The position numbers and the translations under genes were made by a program. 23,934 nt of DNA. Origin: an uncultured Collinsella sp. (lineage in GTDB: Bacteria > Actinomycetota > Coriobacteriia > Coriobacteriales > Coriobacteriaceae). Positions 22,665 through 23,934 of the stretch are shown in pieces. The stretch spans positions 1-23,934 of the forward strand of contig CAUDCB010000008.1 in assembly GCA_958447915.1 (NCBI GenBank), read 5' to 3'. Within the stretch, counting starts at the first letter, position 1, and each line of letters begins with the position of its first letter. Under the pieces are notes generated by a model. That model was given only the letters and a program-made list of their open reading frames with translations, had not been told where the DNA came from and did no database searches.

Positions 22665-22745
22665 GGAACTCCTTGCGTTTAAGGTGCGTTTGCAGCACAG
22701 GGCTACCAAGGATACCACCCGTCCCAAAAGACTGTTTTGGGGCCG

Positions 22746-22906
22746 CGCCACGAAAACGGCCTATCTACTACGTTTTACCCGTAGGGACTGACCATACCTG
22801 GGTTTTTCGAAAACCGGCAAGCCGTTTACCTGCGGTTTTATTTCGCGAAATTCGGTATGGTTGAGGGTGATCGGTTAAACGTAGTAAATAGGCCCATTTC
22901 GTGGCG
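22746..22906. repeat. 161-bp imperfect palindrome between tex and the oxidoreductase gene
   Basis: The arms 22746-22779 and 22873-22906 are reverse complements at 30 of 34 positions. Inside, ACCATACC (22791-22798) pairs with GGTATGGT (22854-22861), and AAAACCG with CGGTTTT nearer the centre. It has no convincing gene. The form is that of a miniature inverted-repeat or REP-like element, different in sequence from those at 20166 and 20315. Confidence 0.75.
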
Positions 22907-22970
22907 AACGAATCAAGCTGAGGCGCAAAATAGCCCCCGCCCCAGAAAAATCGTCGGCAACGTAGCAAAA

Positions 22971-23002
22971 TGCCCCGCGGGCAGGAGGCTGCTCGCGGGG
23001 CA
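22971..23002 (-). terminator. Terminator of the Gfo/Idh/MocA oxidoreductase gene
   Basis: On the minus strand, TGCCCCGCG pairs with CGCGGGGCA (arms 22994-23002 and 22971-22979) and is followed by TTTTGCT. It lies 71 bases after the oxidoreductase stop. Between it and the stop I see nothing else. Confidence 0.75.
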
Positions 23003-23072
23003 AAGAAGAGGGGCTTGTCGAGGGCAGACCGAGGGACTCGGTAGGGGGTTCGCCGCAATCCGCCCTGGGGCA

Positions 23073-23934
23073 TTACAGCTCGACGAGCTGGCCGGTCTCG
23101 GCGGCCTCCTTGATGGCGTTAAGCAGCGTGAGCGTCTTGACGTTGTCGGCGGGGGTCACGACGGGCTCGACCTCGCGGCGGACGACCTTCACAAAGTGCT
23201 TGAGCTGCATCTTGTGCGGCAGCGCCGGGTCGACGGCCGGAATCTCCATCTGCAGCGGCTTGTGCCAGTTGGAGGCGCCGTCGTAGGAGAACTGGTGCAG
23301 GCGGGGCAGCGACAGGGCGCCCTTTGTGCCGCCGATAAAGTAGGCGTCGGCGTCGAAGGGGCGATACTGCGGGTCCTCGCGAGCGGTTGCCTCCCAGTTC
23401 CAGGGGCTGGCGGTGGCGTCGGAGATGGTCATGCTCGCAAGCGCGCCATCGGCAAAACGGACGTTGACCACGGCGGAGTCCTCGGTCTCAAAACCGCGGG
23501 CGGCGCTGGACTGCATGCCCTGGACGGCAACGGGCTCGCCCAGCAGGTAGCGGAGCAGGTCGACGTCGTGCACCAGGTTGACCAGGATCGGGCCGGCACC
23601 CTTCTTGCGGCGCCACTCGACATCGAAGTACTCGTCATTCTTATAAATCATATAGTGGAAGCTCGACACGGTGAGCTTGCCCAGCTCGCCGGACTCGATG
23701 ATCTCCTTGGCCTTGTTCACAAACGGGTTGTGACGACGGTGCTGACCCACGAGCACGGGCACGCCGGCGGTCTCGGCCTCGGCGGCGAAGGCCTGGGCAT
23801 CCTCGAGGTCGTTGGAGATCGGCTTTTCGACCAGCGGCACGATGTTGCGCTTGATGGCCGCGCGGGCAACGCCCAGGTGCAGGTCGTTGGGGGTGGCGAT
23901 GATGACGGCCTCGGGCTTGGCCTCGTCCATCATC
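23073..23934 (-). CDS. Gfo/Idh/MocA-family oxidoreductase (N terminus beyond the window)
   Basis: The last 287 or so codons of an NAD(P)-dependent sugar or inositol dehydrogenase-like protein. The visible part begins inside the Rossmann domain: IIATPNDLHLGVARAAI, followed by the conserved VEKPIS (the catalytic-region Lys of the EKP motif) and VGQHRRHNP. The C-terminal alpha/beta domain carries NLVHDVDLLRYLLGEP, with the His-Asp pair usual for the active site. About 70 N-terminal residues, including the Gly-rich NAD loop, lie past the window edge; Met codons near 23933 are internal. The family oxidises or reduces cyclic polyols and sugars; the substrate is unknown. A terminator follows its stop. 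Confidence 0.88.
   Translation of the reverse strand, partial: MMDEAKPEAVIIATPNDLHLGVARAAIKRNIVPLVEKPISNDLEDAQAFAAEAETAGVPVLVGQHRRHNPFVNKAKEIIESGELGKLTVSSFHYMIYKNDEYFDVEWRRKKGAGPILVNLVHDVDLLRYLLGEPVAVQGMQSSAARGFETEDSAVVNVRFADGALASMTISDATASPWNWEATAREDPQYRPFDADAYFIGGTKGALSLPRLHQFSYDGASNWHKPLQMEIPAVDPALPHKMQLKHFVKVVRREVEPVVTPADNVKTLTLLNAIKEAAETGQLVEL

Noticed and set aside
19947..22682. Very long (over 900 codons) plus-strand open frame across tex
   Set aside because: It is antisense to Tex, which has all its domains; the translation is Gly/Val/Ala/Asp-rich and lacks any known domain.
22768..23073. Minus-strand frame of about 101 codons next to the oxidoreductase
   Set aside because: It lies almost wholly inside the 161-bp palindrome and the terminator; a repeat-encoded spurious frame.

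Overview
The window looks like chromosomal DNA of a high-GC gut actinobacterium of the class Coriobacteriia, most likely Collinsella or a close relative. This is an inference from GC-rich codon use, strong AGGAG-type ribosome binding sites, and a gene content dominated by PTS sugar uptake. I see no tRNA, rRNA, CRISPR array, transposase or phage gene.

Layout. (1) 68-2411, plus strand: a shortened KdpD-type sensor kinase and a KdpE-type response regulator, probably the end of a kdp potassium operon that starts before the window. (2) 2506-5064, minus strand: a fused RlmKL 23S rRNA methyltransferase whose RlmL half seems to have lost its catalytic motifs. (3) 5316-14517: an accessory sugar locus. 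It holds a 49-residue single-helix membrane protein, a Cof-type HAD phosphatase and an RpiR regulator (both minus), a 300-bp divergent control region full of TGAAAC/GTTTCA boxes, and a plus-strand run of MFS permease, class II aldolase, mannose-family PTS IIA, IIB, IIC and IID, aldo/keto reductase and alpha/beta hydrolase. (4) 14551-14983: a terminator, the C-terminal remnant of another HAD gene, and a perfect 16-bp bidirectional terminator. (5) 14987-19206: a DeoR-family repressor diverging from an operon of FSA-type transaldolase, PTS IIA, IIB and an ascorbate-type (UlaA-like) IIC. (6) 19432-20136: a second, closely similar transaldolase. (7) 20137-20516: several palindromic elements. (8) 20517-22664, minus: Tex. 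(9) 22665-23072: another large palindrome and a terminator. (10) 23073 to the window end, minus: a Gfo/Idh/MocA oxidoreductase cut by the window edge.

How the genes may work together. The 5.3-14.5 kb locus has two import routes (MFS and PTS), a candidate esterase/deacylase, an NADPH-type reductase, a ketose-bisphosphate-type aldolase and a phosphatase under one sugar-phosphate-sensing regulator. That suggests a catabolic pathway for a substituted sugar or sugar derivative; the substrate cannot be read from the sequence. The 15-20 kb locus pairs an ascorbate-type PTS with transaldolases but lacks the Ula enzymes, so its substrate is probably not ascorbate.

The most noteworthy signals are the probably inactive RlmL half of RlmKL, the RpiR-locus operator cluster and gene combination, the noncanonical phosphate-loop motif of the aldolase, the Asn-to-Ser change in the transaldolase signature of the second paralog, and four unrelated palindromic intergenic elements, one flanked by copies of the transaldolase 3' end.
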